64,000 nt of DNA from Lutibacter sp. A64 (GCF_022429565.1 NZ_CP092487.1:3738001-3802000); one strand, 5' to 3'; counted from the stretch's first letter, positions 1 to 8,012 are shown. Notes: generated by a model from the letters alone, not told the origin. Translations and numbers: made by a program.

Positions 1-114
1 AAACAAATTGAAGATAATAAAGGAAAAACAATTGTTTCTGAAGGAATAGATGCAAATTATCAAGATATGATAAATTATGCCGTTTTTGCCTTAATTCATA
101 TTAATGAAAAATAA
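1..114 (+). CDS. C-terminal end of a DUF1599-like protein (partial)
   Basis: An open frame enters from the left edge and ends at the TAA at 112-114, giving the last 37 residues of a protein whose start lies outside the window. The tail (DMINYAVFALIHINEK) resembles the end of DUF1599 nucleotide-modification-associated proteins, which in Bacteroidetes often precede a BT_3928-type DoxX gene as here. The next gene starts 12 bases downstream, so the two are probably co-transcribed. The family call is memory-based and rests on a short tail. Confidence 0.45.
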   Translation, partial: KQIEDNKGKTIVSEGIDANYQDMINYAVFALIHINEK

Positions 115-126
115 AAATATATATTT

Positions 127-1092
127 ATGAAATTACTAGTACACCTTTCTCGATTGATTGTTTCAATAACTTTTATTTTTTCAGGTTTTGTTAAACTAGT
201 AGATCCGTTAGGTTCTGCTTATAAGTTTGAAGAATATTTTGGGGCAGACGTGTTAAATCTAGAGTTTTTAATTCCTTATGCATTACCATTTTCAATAGCA
301 TTAATTTTAGCAGAAATAATTTTAGGTGTTATGCTGTTGGTAGGATATTTACCTAAATTAACAGTTTGGAGTCTATTGCTGCTTATAGGGGTTTTTCTGT
401 TTTTAACGTGGTATTCTGCATATTATAATAAGGTTACAGATTGTGGATGTTTTGGAGATGCTGTAAAATTATCTAGCTGGGGTACATTTTATAAAAATAT
501 AGTTTTAGTTGTATTTATACTTATTTTAGTAAAAGGTTATAAGCATATAACGCCATTGTTTAGTCCTGTTTTTGCAAAGTGGTCTACTTTTCTTTCTTTT
601 TTAGTATTCTTTTATATTGTGTATTATGTTTTAATTCATCTGCCAATAATAGATTTTAGACCCTATGCAATTAGTAAAAATATTCCAGCGGAAATGGAAT
701 ATGTTGGAACAAAAGAGCCTGCAATACACGATTTCTTTTTAGAGTCTTCTGAAGGTGAAGAGCTTACTTATGAGGTTTTAGAAGCTGAAAAAATGTTATT
801 AGTTATTGCATATAATTTAGAAATTAGCGATAAAGAAGGATTTAAAGCTATTAAGCAAGCTACTGATAAGGCTTTAGAAAATGGATATAAAGTGTATGCA
901 TTGTCGGCTTCTATGAATGAAGATTTTCTTAAACTTAAAGAAACGTATAAGCTTAATTTTGAAATGCTTTTTGGTGATGAAACAATGTTAAAAACCATTA
1001 TTCGATCAAACCCTGGTGTTATAACTTTAAATAAAGGTACTGTAACAGGTAAGTGGAGCTGGGTTGATGTTGATACAATTGAGTTTAATTAA
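127..1092 (+). CDS. DoxX family membrane protein, BT_3928 type
   Basis: The 321-residue protein starts with a DoxX/MauE-like membrane domain. Hydrophobic segments lie near residues 5-25, 45-75, 78-95, 120-138 and 150-170. The motif FSGFVKLVDPLG near residue 18 and the cysteine pair DCGCFGDAV near residue 105 are typical. Residues from about 190 to the end look like a soluble thioredoxin-fold tail, but no CxxC is visible there. The role is unknown; DoxX/MauE relatives are linked to thiol redox or quinone chemistry at the membrane. Its stop overlaps the crcB start by one base, so the two genes are translationally coupled. Confidence 0.8.
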   Translation: MKLLVHLSRLIVSITFIFSGFVKLVDPLGSAYKFEEYFGADVLNLEFLIPYALPFSIALILAEIILGVMLLVGYLPKLTVWSLLLLIGVFLFLTWYSAYYNKVTDCGCFGDAVKLSSWGTFYKNIVLVVFILILVKGYKHITPLFSPVFAKWSTFLSFLVFFYIVYYVLIHLPIIDFRPYAISKNIPAEMEYVGTKEPAIHDFFLESSEGEELTYEVLEAEKMLLVIAYNLEISDKEGFKAIKQATDKALENGYKVYALSASMNEDFLKLKETYKLNFEMLFGDETMLKTIIRSNPGVITLNKGTVTGKWSWVDVDTIEFN

Positions 1093-1463
1093 TGAAATCT
1101 CTTTTATTAGTTTTTTTTGGAGGTGGACTCGGTAGTGTACTTCGATACTTAGTGGGTAAATGGTCTAAAAGTATAGAAAGTGCTATTCCTTACGGAACTT
1201 TTTTAGTAAATATTATTGGAAGTATAATTATTGGTATTGTTTTAGGGTATGTTGCAAAAACCTCAAACAGTTCTAATAATTATGCTCTTTTGTTAGCAAC
1301 AGGCTTTTGCGGAGGCTTTACTACTTTTTCCGCTTTTGTTTATGAAAATCACCTTTTTTTAAAAAATGGAGATTATTTTTCTTTCCTTATTTATACAATA
1401 GGTTCAATTGTTTTGGGTTTATTGGCGGTCTTTTTAGGATTCTACTTTTCAAAAGTATTTTAA
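1092..1463 (+). CDS. crcB: Fluoride ion channel CrcB/Fluc
   Basis: This 123-residue, four-helix membrane protein has the full Fluc signature set. The N-terminal GGGLGSVLRYLVG carries the conserved Arg-Tyr, YGTFLVNIIGS carries the pore Asn, and GFCGGFTTFSAF is the central Phe-box and Na+ site region. Fluc channels work as antiparallel dimers that export fluoride. A single copy is consistent with a homodimer. The start codon overlaps the stop of the DoxX gene by one base (TAATG). No fluoride riboswitch is visible, as expected for an internal operon gene. Confidence 0.93.
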   Translation: MKSLLLVFFGGGLGSVLRYLVGKWSKSIESAIPYGTFLVNIIGSIIIGIVLGYVAKTSNSSNNYALLLATGFCGGFTTFSAFVYENHLFLKNGDYFSFLIYTIGSIVLGLLAVFLGFYFSKVF

Positions 1464-1489
1464 TTTACCTTTTTTTTATTCTTTTTTAA

Positions 1490-1508
1490 CCTGTATTTGA
1501 AATACGGG
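1490..1508. promoter_or_regulatory. Short palindrome downstream of crcB
   Basis: CCTGTATTTGAAATACGGG is a near-perfect palindrome around a central G. The loop is too small for an RNA hairpin, so it would act as a DNA site if it acts at all. It lies 48 bases upstream of the first repeated operator-like motif of the P-II/amt promoter. Function unknown. Confidence 0.25.
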
Positions 1509-1555
1509 AGAATCTTTGTGTCTTAATATGATAAAATAGTATATATTTATTTAGA

Positions 1556-1577
1556 TACCCTTAAAAAAATAGGGGTA
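1556..1577. promoter_or_regulatory. Upstream copy of P-II/amt inverted-repeat motif (cassette 1)
   Basis: TACCC, an 11-base AT spacer and GGGGTA form an imperfect inverted repeat. The same pattern recurs 53 bp downstream and again before the second P-II/amt cassette. Its position about 80 bp upstream of the predicted -7 element suggests a distal regulator site. No known regulator is assigned. Confidence 0.55.
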
Positions 1578-1608
1578 AAAAATTAATAATACGTAAAAAT
1601 TACAGTTA

Positions 1609-1631
1609 TACCCTAAAAAAATTAGGGGGTA
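1609..1631. promoter_or_regulatory. Promoter-proximal P-II/amt inverted-repeat motif (cassette 1)
   Basis: TACCCTAA, a short A tract and TTAGGGGGTA form an inverted repeat whose G run (1625-1629) lies 17 bases before the predicted -7 element. That is where a -33 TTG would normally sit, and no TTG is present. The nearly identical arrangement at 4139-4160 argues for a bound activator that replaces the -33 contact. Confidence 0.6.
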
Positions 1632-1645
1632 AAAAAATATAAACA

Positions 1646-1653
1646 TATTTTTG
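1646..1653 (+). promoter_or_regulatory. Predicted -7 element of glnK1-amt1 promoter
   Basis: TATTTTTG matches the Bacteroidetes -7 consensus TAnnTTTG exactly. It lies 32 bases before the glnK1 start codon. The same octamer sits at the matching position before the second cassette (4174-4181). Confidence 0.6.
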
Positions 1654-1684
1654 TTTCGAAATCAATTATAAAAATCACTTTATT

Positions 1685-2023
1685 ATGAAGAAAATTGAAG
1701 CTATTATTAGAAAGTCAAAATTTGACGAAGTAAAAGATGCTTTGCATCAAATTGAAGTCAATTTCTTTAGTTACTGGGATGTAACTGGAGTAGGAAACGA
1801 AAAAGAAGGTCATGTGTATAGAGGTGTAAGTTATAGTACATCAGATATACAGCGAAGATTTTTATCAATTGTTGTTTCGGATCCTTTCTTGGAGATAACG
1901 ATTAATGCTATTTTAAAATCGGCTGGTACAGGTGCGGTAGGAGATGGTAAAATATTTGTTTCAGAAGTGTTAGAGACGTATAGAATTAGAACAAAAGAAA
2001 AAGGTGTAGAGTCTTTAAACTAG
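1685..2023 (+). CDS. glnK: P-II family nitrogen regulator, copy 1
   Basis: This is a full-length P-II protein of 112 residues. The T-loop motif YRGVSY ends at Tyr50, equivalent to the uridylylated Tyr51 of enteric GlnB/GlnK. The B-loop signature TGAVGDGKIFV spans about 82-92. P-II trimers bind ATP/ADP and 2-oxoglutarate, and the amt-linked type blocks the ammonium channel when nitrogen is plentiful. The amt gene follows after 38 bases, which supports GlnK function. The product is very similar to the second copy at 4213, and T-loop and ends are nearly the same. Whether the Tyr is modified in this lineage is not shown by the sequence. Confidence 0.93.
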   Translation: MKKIEAIIRKSKFDEVKDALHQIEVNFFSYWDVTGVGNEKEGHVYRGVSYSTSDIQRRFLSIVVSDPFLEITINAILKSAGTGAVGDGKIFVSEVLETYRIRTKEKGVESLN

Positions 2024-2061
2024 TAAACTAAAAAATTAACTAATTACAAAAATAAAAAATT

Positions 2062-3258
2062 ATGGAAGCTAACGCTGTATTAGACTTAATGTGGATTGTA
2101 ATCTGCGGAATTTTAGTGTTTTTTATGCAAGCAGGATTTACGCTTGTTGAGGTAGGATTTACCAGAGGAAAAAACGCGGGAAATATAATAATGAAAAATT
2201 TTCTAGACTTATGTATAGGTAGTATCGGTTTTTGGGCTATTGGATATACAGTTATGTATGGGGAAACAATCGGTTCTTTTATTGGAACACCTACATTGTT
2301 TTTTGATGATGTAGAAAATATGCATAATTTATTCTTTCAAACGGTATTTGCTGCAACTGCTGCAACAATTGTATCTGGGGCTGTAGCCGGAAGAACTAAA
2401 TTTACTACTTATATAATGTTCTCATTTATAATGACAGTAGTAATTTACCCAATTTCTGGTCACTGGGTGTGGCAAGGTGATGGTTGGTTAACTGAACTTG
2501 GGTTTGTTGATTTTGCAGGTTCTACAGTAGTACACTCCGTAGGTGGATGGGCTGCTTTGGTTGGTGCTATTTTAGTAGGGCCAAGACTTGGTAAATATAC
2601 AAATGGAAAATCAAATGCTATACCTGGTCATAACTTAGTTTTAGGAGCTTTAGGGGTTTTTGTACTATGGTTAGGTTGGTTTGGATTTAATGGTGGTTCA
2701 GAATTAGCAATTTCAGGAGGAAGTGCAAACGCTGTTGCTGGAATTCTTATAACTACAAATTTAGCTGCTGCTGCTGGAGCGCTTTCTGCAATGACTGTTT
2801 CTTGGATGCGATATGGTAAGCCAGATATTTCAATGACTTTAAATGGGGCTTTAGCTGGTTTAGTAGCAATAACTGCTGGTTGTGCTGCTGTAAGTCCGAT
2901 GGGGTCTTTTATAATAGGTATAATAGGTGGTGCTGTCGTAGTGCTTTCAATTGATTTTATAGATAAAAAACTTAAAGTTGATGACCCTGTGGGTGCTGTT
3001 TCTGTGCATGGAGTGTGTGGTGCATTAGGGACTTTATTGGTAGGTGTTTTTGCTGTTGATGGTGGATTGTTGTATGGTGGAGGTTTTTCTTTACTAGGAG
3101 TTCAGGCTATTGGAGTATTGGCAATTGGAGCTTGGGCTGCAGGTATGGCTTTTGTGGTGTTATTTATTTTAAAGAAAACTATTGGGTTAAGAGTTACTAA
3201 AGAAGAAGAGGTTGATGGATTAGATATACATGAGCATAAGTCTAATGTGTATAATTAA
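2062..3258 (+). CDS. amt: Ammonium transporter, copy 1
   Basis: The 398-residue Amt/Mep/Rh channel has about 11 hydrophobic helices. The conserved DFAGSTVVHSVGGWAALVGA block carries the first pore His (H158), and VSVHGVCGALGTLLVG carries the second (H316), so the twin-His pore is intact. DVEN and FQTVFAATAATIVSGAVAGR are also typical. The cytoplasmic tail ends in a short acidic and His-bearing segment shared with the second Amt. It follows glnK1 and precedes a porin gene by 44 bases, forming a likely three-gene unit for ammonium uptake across both membranes. Confidence 0.94.
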   Translation: MEANAVLDLMWIVICGILVFFMQAGFTLVEVGFTRGKNAGNIIMKNFLDLCIGSIGFWAIGYTVMYGETIGSFIGTPTLFFDDVENMHNLFFQTVFAATAATIVSGAVAGRTKFTTYIMFSFIMTVVIYPISGHWVWQGDGWLTELGFVDFAGSTVVHSVGGWAALVGAILVGPRLGKYTNGKSNAIPGHNLVLGALGVFVLWLGWFGFNGGSELAISGGSANAVAGILITTNLAAAAGALSAMTVSWMRYGKPDISMTLNGALAGLVAITAGCAAVSPMGSFIIGIIGGAVVVLSIDFIDKKLKVDDPVGAVSVHGVCGALGTLLVGVFAVDGGLLYGGGFSLLGVQAIGVLAIGAWAAGMAFVVLFILKKTIGLRVTKEEEVDGLDIHEHKSNVYN

Positions 3259-3302
3259 TAGAATTCATATTAAGAATATTAATAAATTAAATTAAAAAAA
3301 GA

Positions 3303-3986
3303 ATGAAAACAATTAAAAGAATATTATTAGTTTTTGTAGCAATTTTATCAATTTCTACTATGAATGCGCAAGAAGAATCAAGTAAGGCTAGTTTTGATAT
3401 TGGTCTTGACTATGCGAGTAGGTATGTATGGAGAGGTTTAGAATTTTCTGATTCACCAGCTTTACAGCCTTATGCTGAAATGTCTTCAGGAAATTTTACA
3501 ATGGGTTTTTGGGCATCTTATGAAACTGGAGGTCAAGTAGTCGGTCAAGAGTTTGATTTTTATGCAAGTTACTCTTTTGGAGCTGTTTCTGTAGGGTTTA
3601 CAGATTATGCATTTCCTGTGGATGGAGCTTCTGATGGTTATTTTATGATGAAAAACCACATCGGTGAGGCTACCTTAAGTTTTGATGGTGTAGAGTCTTT
3701 TCCAATTTCATTAATGGTTGGTGCTAATATATATAATGATGATGATAATTCAATTTATACTGAATTAGGAGTGCCATTTAGTATTGGAGGTACAGAATTA
3801 GGTGCTTTTATTGGAGGTGGAAATGAAATATATACAACAGATGGTGATTTTGCTTTAACAAATATTGGTTTCTCAGCATCTAAAGATGTAACTATTACAG
3901 ATGCTTTTAGTCTAGGTGTTTCTGCTTCAGCAATCTTTAATCCAGATACGGATGATGCTTATTTAGTATTTATACTTTCTCTATAA
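3303..3986 (+). CDS. Outer-membrane beta-barrel protein, TorF-like putative porin
   Basis: The 227-residue protein has a signal peptide ending near residue 22 (MNAQEE). Alternating short strands follow, with the pattern DIGLDYASRYVWRGLEFSD near the start. This RYVWRG motif is typical of the TorF-family putative porins that accompany Amt/P-II genes in many bacteria. The C terminus ends in alternating hydrophobic residues and Leu, as in an outer-membrane strand. It is third in the glnK1-amt1 unit and followed by a terminator, so passage of ammonium or another nitrogen source across the outer membrane is a reasonable but unproven role. The second cassette lacks this gene. Confidence 0.7.
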   Translation: MKTIKRILLVFVAILSISTMNAQEESSKASFDIGLDYASRYVWRGLEFSDSPALQPYAEMSSGNFTMGFWASYETGGQVVGQEFDFYASYSFGAVSVGFTDYAFPVDGASDGYFMMKNHIGEATLSFDGVESFPISLMVGANIYNDDDNSIYTELGVPFSIGGTELGAFIGGGNEIYTTDGDFALTNIGFSASKDVTITDAFSLGVSASAIFNPDTDDAYLVFILSL

Positions 3987-4010
3987 TATTATAATTAGGT
4001 TTAGTTTAAA

Positions 4011-4049
4011 ATTGTCTAATAACTTAAGTGTTGTTAGGCAATTTTTTTT
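4011..4049 (+). terminator. Intrinsic terminator after glnK1-amt1-porin
   Basis: A 13-bp stem (ATTGTCTAATAAC with GTTGTTAGGCAAT, two G-U pairs) around a 6-base loop is followed by eight T residues. It ends the first cassette and isolates it from the second. Confidence 0.85.
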
Positions 4050-4097
4050 AATAATGTTTATGAATTTTATTCTATGTAATATGTATGTGTGTAAATT

Positions 4098-4107
4098 TTT
4101 AGGGTTA
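4098..4107. promoter_or_regulatory. Degenerate upstream half-site of the P-II/amt motif (cassette 2)
   Basis: TTTAGGGTTA matches the right half of the repeated motif and lies 52 bases upstream of the corresponding half-site at 4151-4160. In cassette 1 the equivalent spacing is 53 bases. The left half is not recognisable, so this may be a weak or decayed site. Confidence 0.35.
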
Positions 4108-4138
4108 AAATTGAATATATGGTAAAAATGATATTTTG

Positions 4139-4160
4139 ACCCTTTAAAAATTAGGGGGTT
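4139..4160. promoter_or_regulatory. Promoter-proximal P-II/amt inverted-repeat motif (cassette 2)
   Basis: ACCCTTTAAAAATTAGGGGGTT repeats the arrangement at 1609-1631. Its G run (4154-4158) lies 15 bases before the predicted -7 element, again at the -33 position, with no TTG present. Confidence 0.6.
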
Positions 4161-4173
4161 AAGATATTTTATT

Positions 4174-4181
4174 TATTTTTG
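4174..4181 (+). promoter_or_regulatory. Predicted -7 element of glnK2-amt2 promoter
   Basis: TATTTTTG matches TAnnTTTG exactly and sits 31 bases before the glnK2 start. The stretch between it and the ATG (AAATCAATTATA followed by TTTATTATG) is also shared with cassette 1. Confidence 0.6.
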
Positions 4182-4212
4182 ATATTAAATCAATTATATA
4201 AACCGTTTTATT

Positions 4213-4551
4213 ATGAAGAAAATTGAAGCAATAATAAGAAAATCAAAGTTTGTAGAAGTTAAGGAAGCTTTGCATGAGATTGGAGTTAATTTTTTTAGCT
4301 ATTGGGATGTGACCGGAGTTGGAAATGAGAAAAAAGGACATGTGTATCGTGGTGTGAGTTATAGTACATCAGAGTTGCAAAGAAGATACTTGTCAATTGT
4401 GGTTTCAGATCCTTTTTTAGAGAAAACAATAGATACTATTTTAAAAACGGCATATACTGGTGCGGTTGGAGATGGGAAAATATTTGTTTCTGATATTGAG
4501 GAAACTTATAGAATTAGAACAAAAGAAAGAGGGGTAGAGTCGTTAAATTAA
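4213..4551 (+). CDS. glnK: P-II family nitrogen regulator, copy 2
   Basis: This 112-residue paralogue of the gene at 1685 has the same T-loop YRGVSY (Tyr50) and the signature TGAVGDGKIFV. Differences are scattered and conservative, and both termini are nearly identical to copy 1. It lies 24 bases upstream of the second amt. Each channel thus seems to have its own P-II partner, although mixed trimers are possible given the similarity. The shared upstream motif suggests that both copies respond to the same nitrogen signal. Confidence 0.93.
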   Translation: MKKIEAIIRKSKFVEVKEALHEIGVNFFSYWDVTGVGNEKKGHVYRGVSYSTSELQRRYLSIVVSDPFLEKTIDTILKTAYTGAVGDGKIFVSDIEETYRIRTKERGVESLN

Positions 4552-4575
4552 AATAAAGAGAGGGTTACTATTATT

Positions 4576-5817
4576 ATGGAGGAAACACTATTTACAGTAA
4601 ATAATGTATGGATGATGATTTGTACTGCATTAGTATTTTTAATGCATTTAGGATTTTCATTATTAGAAATTGGATTAACAAGACAAAAAAACACAATTAA
4701 TATACTTTTTAAAAACGTATTTATTATTTGTATCGGATTAATATTATATGCCTTGGTTGGTTTTAATTTAATGTATCCGGGTTCATTTATCGCAGGAGTT
4801 ATTCCAGATTATTTTATTGATTTATTTGGATTAACTTTACCTGAAAATGGATTAACTGCAGAATATGCAGATGGAGGTTATACTTTTTGGACCGACTTTT
4901 TATTTCAGGGTATGTTTGCTGCTACCGCGGCAACAATTGTATCTGGAGCGGTAGCTGAAAGAATTAAATTAGGGGCGTTTATGATTTTTACAATTGTTTA
5001 TGTTGGTTTAGTTTATCCAATTGTAGGTTCTTGGAAATGGGGAGCTGGTTGGTTAGATGAGTTAGGCTTTTATGATTTTGCAGGTTCTACTTTAGTGCAT
5101 TCAGTAGGTGGTTGGGCTGCTTTAGTGGCGGTTTGGTTATTGGGAGCTAGACTAGGTAAATTTAAAAAAGATGGTTCTGTAGGTGCTATTCCTGGACATA
5201 ATATGCCTTTTGCAACTGCAGGTGTGTTTATTTTATGGTTAGGATGGTTTGGATTTAATGGAGGTTCTGTGCTTTCTGCCGCTCCAGGTGCTACATCTTT
5301 AGTGTTGGTTACTACTTGTGTTGCAGCTGCCTCAGGTGGAATGTCTGCGTTCTTAGTTTCATTATTCAAGTATAAACAATTTGATTTATCGATGTTTTTA
5401 AATGGTATATTAGGTGGTTTGGTTGGTATTACTGCGGGAGCTGATTTAATGAGTGTAACAGATGCTATTGTTATTGGGTTTATTGCAGGTGGATTGATTG
5501 TTGTTGGTGTTTCATTTATAGATAGATTAAAACTAGACGATCCTGTTGGTGCAATTGCAGTTCATTTAATTTGTGGTATTTGGGGAACTTTAGCTGTAGG
5601 GATTTTCGGTGATTTAGCTAGCTGGTCTCAATTGGGTTACCAAGCTATTGGAGTTGTTTCAATAGGAGTTACTTGTTTAATTTCTTCGTATGCGATTATT
5701 AAAACATTAAAAAGCACTATAGGTATAAGAGTTTCTAAAGAAGAAGAGCAAGAAGGGTTAGATATACATGAACATGGTATGGATGCATATCCAGATTTTC
5801 GTTTGAATCAACATTAA
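4576..5817 (+). CDS. amt: Ammonium transporter, copy 2
   Basis: The 413-residue Amt channel has intact pore histidines: H175 in DFAGSTLVHSVGGWAALVA and H330 in the IAVHLICGIWGTLAVG block. Compared with copy 1 it has a longer periplasmic stretch after the second helix (about residues 70-100) and a longer tail. Both proteins share a C-terminal region with KEEE and GLDIHEH, which probably forms the cytoplasmic contact with P-II. Paralogous Amt channels may differ in affinity or regulation. This cassette has no porin gene and ends at the terminator at 5856. Confidence 0.93.
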   Translation: MEETLFTVNNVWMMICTALVFLMHLGFSLLEIGLTRQKNTINILFKNVFIICIGLILYALVGFNLMYPGSFIAGVIPDYFIDLFGLTLPENGLTAEYADGGYTFWTDFLFQGMFAATAATIVSGAVAERIKLGAFMIFTIVYVGLVYPIVGSWKWGAGWLDELGFYDFAGSTLVHSVGGWAALVAVWLLGARLGKFKKDGSVGAIPGHNMPFATAGVFILWLGWFGFNGGSVLSAAPGATSLVLVTTCVAAASGGMSAFLVSLFKYKQFDLSMFLNGILGGLVGITAGADLMSVTDAIVIGFIAGGLIVVGVSFIDRLKLDDPVGAIAVHLICGIWGTLAVGIFGDLASWSQLGYQAIGVVSIGVTCLISSYAIIKTLKSTIGIRVSKEEEQEGLDIHEHGMDAYPDFRLNQH

Positions 5818-5855
5818 TTATATTTAATTATTTTAGAAAATATAAGATTATTTTC

Positions 5856-5890
5856 AAAGCCTGGTCAATTTAAATTGGTCAGGCTTTTTT
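5856..5890. terminator. Terminator between amt2 and the convergent DUF1684 gene
   Basis: A 16-bp stem starting AAAGCCTGG and ending CAGGCTTT, with two wobble pairs and almost no loop, is followed by six T residues on the plus strand. It overlaps the last codon of the convergent gene. It clearly serves amt2; T content in the other direction is weak. Confidence 0.8.
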
Positions 5891-6506
5891 AATGGGATTT
5901 ATTGTAGGTTTTAACTCCAACTAAAATTGCAACAGCTAGGTTGTTTTCAATTGGAGGTATTGGGCAAGAAAACTTATGATTGTAGGCGCAATAGGGGTTG
6001 TATGATTTGTTGAAATCTATAATAATAGTATTGCTATCTTTTTTAGGGGTTTCTATGTCAATATAGCGTCCTCCTCCGTAAGAAGTTGTGCCGTTAGAGG
6101 TGTCTTTGTAAGGTAGGAAAAGTAGATTTTCATCGCTATATGATGTGCTGGTGGTTTGGTGTTGATATAAACTTAGCTCTAGTTTTTTGCCATTTAAAGT
6201 GAAAGTTGCAATACCGTATTTTCTGTATAGAGGAAGTCGGTCTGTTGTGGTTGGCATTGCAAAAATAGGGGTATTGGGAGTTAATTCAAAATTTGCTTCA
6301 ACTTTATAGGTTTCGTCAATATCAAAAAAGTCTAAAGATTTAAATGTTTTTAAATCCTCTTTTGTGAGAGGAGATTCTTTTGGGGTGGCAAACTGTGTGT
6401 TTAGTTTGTATTGAAATTGTTTAATTTCTTCTGTGTAGGAGTTTGTTTTTGTTGAGCAGTTTGTAAATAAAAATATTGAATATATAATTAAATGAAGCTT
6501 TTTCAT
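5889..6506 (-). CDS. DUF1684 domain lipoprotein
   Basis: This 205-residue protein has a lipoprotein signal (lipobox ending at Cys17, FTNC). The DUF1684 core is clear: a Leu-rich strand region (TLNGKKLELSLYQ), FLPYKDTSNGTTSYGGGRYID and IDFNKSYNPYCAYNHKFSCP followed by PPIENNLAVAILVGVKTY. The family is common in Bacteroidetes and Actinobacteria and its biochemical role is unknown. It sits alone, convergent with amt2, so no operon context helps. Lipid anchoring predicts a periplasmic or outer-membrane location. Confidence 0.85.
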   Translation of the reverse strand: MKKLHLIIYSIFLFTNCSTKTNSYTEEIKQFQYKLNTQFATPKESPLTKEDLKTFKSLDFFDIDETYKVEANFELTPNTPIFAMPTTTDRLPLYRKYGIATFTLNGKKLELSLYQHQTTSTSYSDENLLFLPYKDTSNGTTSYGGGRYIDIETPKKDSNTIIIDFNKSYNPYCAYNHKFSCPIPPIENNLAVAILVGVKTYNKSH

Positions 6507-6896
6507 AGCTAATTGAGATTTAATAATTTTGAATTGTGTTGTGCAAAAATAGTGTTGTTGTATTAAATTATTGTTGTATTGTGTAAAATAGTTTGGGTTT
6601 AATTATTGGGATGTCGTTTTAGATGGTTAGAGATGTTAGTGGTTCTGTTTGTAAATTATTTTATGTTGAATAGTGTTCTAAAAGTGAGATGGTATATTGT
6701 AAAATGGTTTTTGATTGGATGTTTGTGGTTGTTTACTGTTGTTTGTGTATTTATTCTTAGAAATATGTTTGTAATGGAGGGTTGGTTAGATTTAAATGAT
6801 GTTTTTGTATCAAAAAATGTAATTTTTTAATTAAATAAAAAAATAGTTATTGAGTATTTTTGATTAGTGAATTTTTGTATTTTAAAATAACTAATT
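6507..6896. other. 390-base region without a convincing gene
   Basis: The region is T- and G-rich on the plus strand, with repeated TTGTTG and TGTATTG strings. An open frame at 6606-6830 encodes a hydrophobic Trp- and Val-rich 74-residue sequence with no recognisable domain. I consider it chance, produced by the base skew. The GH5 promoter lies at the right end. Confidence 0.4.
6855..6862 (+). promoter_or_regulatory. Predicted -7 element for the GH5 gene
   Basis: TATTTTTG matches TAnnTTTG and lies 34 bases before the start codon. No TTG is found at the usual 19-base distance upstream, so the promoter would be weak or activator-dependent. Confidence 0.4.
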
Positions 6897-7958
6897 ATGA
6901 AAAAAATAATAATAGCACAATTGGTGTTTGTTTTTTTAATGGTATTTGTATCATGTGGAAATAAACAAGAGAAAAAAGAGGTAAGGGTGGTAGAGGAAGT
7001 TCAAGAGCTTGTTGGGTCTGGGGAGTTAAGTAGGATTAGTGTAAAGGGTAATAAATTTATTAATGCTGAAGGGGTTGAGGTTGTTTTTAGGGGTTTAGAT
7101 ACAAGTGATCCTGATAAGTTGGAGAAAGACGGGTATTGGAATTTAGATTACTTTAAAGAAATGAAAAAATGGGGAGCTACAATTGCTAGATTTCCTGTGC
7201 ATCCAAAAGCTTGGAGAGAACGAGGTAAAGAAGCTTACTTAAAGTTAATTGATGATGGTTTAGCTTGGGCTGCTGAGGTTGGTGTGTATGTAATTATTGA
7301 TTGGCATAGTATTGGAAATTTAAAAGAAGATAAATATTATTTACCGATGTATGAAACAACATTTGAGGAAACAGAAGATTTTTGGCGTACAATGTCTGTT
7401 CGGTATAAAGATAATCCAACTTTAGCTTTTTTTGAATTGTTTAATGAGCCAACTGTTAATAATGGTGAATTGGGTAGTTGTACTTGGGTTGAGTGGAAGG
7501 AATTGATGGAGAGACTTATTAGTGTTGTTAGAGAAAACGGGTGTCAAACTGTTCCGTTGGTTGCAGGGTTTAATTGGGGTTATGATCTAACTCCTTTAAA
7601 AACTAATCCAATTGCTGCTGAAGGAATAGGGTATATTAGTCATCCGTATCCGCAAAAAAGAGAAAAACCTTGGGAATCTAAATGGACTGATGATTGGGGG
7701 TTTGCCGCTGAAAAATATCCTTTAATTTTATCTGAAATTGGTTTTTGTGGGCCTGATGATAAAGGGGCTCATATTCCTGTAATTAGTGATGAGTCTTATG
7801 GTGATGCTATTACAAAATATGCAGATGAACGTGGGATTTCTTATACGGTTTGGGTATTTGATCCTGATTGGTCTCCAATGTTGTTTAACGATTGGGATTA
7901 TACGCCATCGCGTCAGGGAAGGTATTTTAAAAAGGTTTTACAAAGCTATAATAAGTAA
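6897..7958 (+). CDS. Secreted GH5-family glycoside hydrolase (cellulase type), lipoprotein
   Basis: The 353-residue protein has a lipoprotein signal (VSCG, Cys20) and a (beta/alpha)8 GH5 domain from about residue 45. The landmarks are VIIDWHSIG, FELFNEPT with the acid/base Glu184, and LILSEIGFC with the nucleophile Glu280, plus Trp residues near the cleft. GH5 enzymes retain configuration and cut beta-1,4-glucans, mannans or related polymers; the exact substrate cannot be read from the sequence. It is probably anchored on the cell envelope. It stands alone rather than in a SusC/SusD locus. Confidence 0.88.
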   Translation: MKKIIIAQLVFVFLMVFVSCGNKQEKKEVRVVEEVQELVGSGELSRISVKGNKFINAEGVEVVFRGLDTSDPDKLEKDGYWNLDYFKEMKKWGATIARFPVHPKAWRERGKEAYLKLIDDGLAWAAEVGVYVIIDWHSIGNLKEDKYYLPMYETTFEETEDFWRTMSVRYKDNPTLAFFELFNEPTVNNGELGSCTWVEWKELMERLISVVRENGCQTVPLVAGFNWGYDLTPLKTNPIAAEGIGYISHPYPQKREKPWESKWTDDWGFAAEKYPLILSEIGFCGPDDKGAHIPVISDESYGDAITKYADERGISYTVWVFDPDWSPMLFNDWDYTPSRQGRYFKKVLQSYNK

Positions 7959-7960
7959 TT

Positions 7961-8000
7961 AAAAAAATCCCTCTTCCAATTTTGAAAGCGGGATTTTTTT
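7961..8000. terminator. Terminator between GH5 gene and convergent regulator
   Basis: The stem AAATCCC...GGGATTT with an inner CTTCC/GAAAG pairing is followed by seven T residues on plus and preceded by seven A residues, so it can act in both directions. Confidence 0.8.
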
Positions 8001-8012
8001 GTAGGTGTGTTC

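Noticed and set aside
1490-1508. Terminator of crcB
   Set aside because: The palindrome has a one-base loop and no T run after it, so it cannot act as an intrinsic terminator.
6606-6830. Possible 74-residue membrane protein
   Set aside because: It is Trp/Val/Phe-rich with no domain, and the T/G-skewed region yields such frames by chance. No promoter or conserved neighbour supports it.
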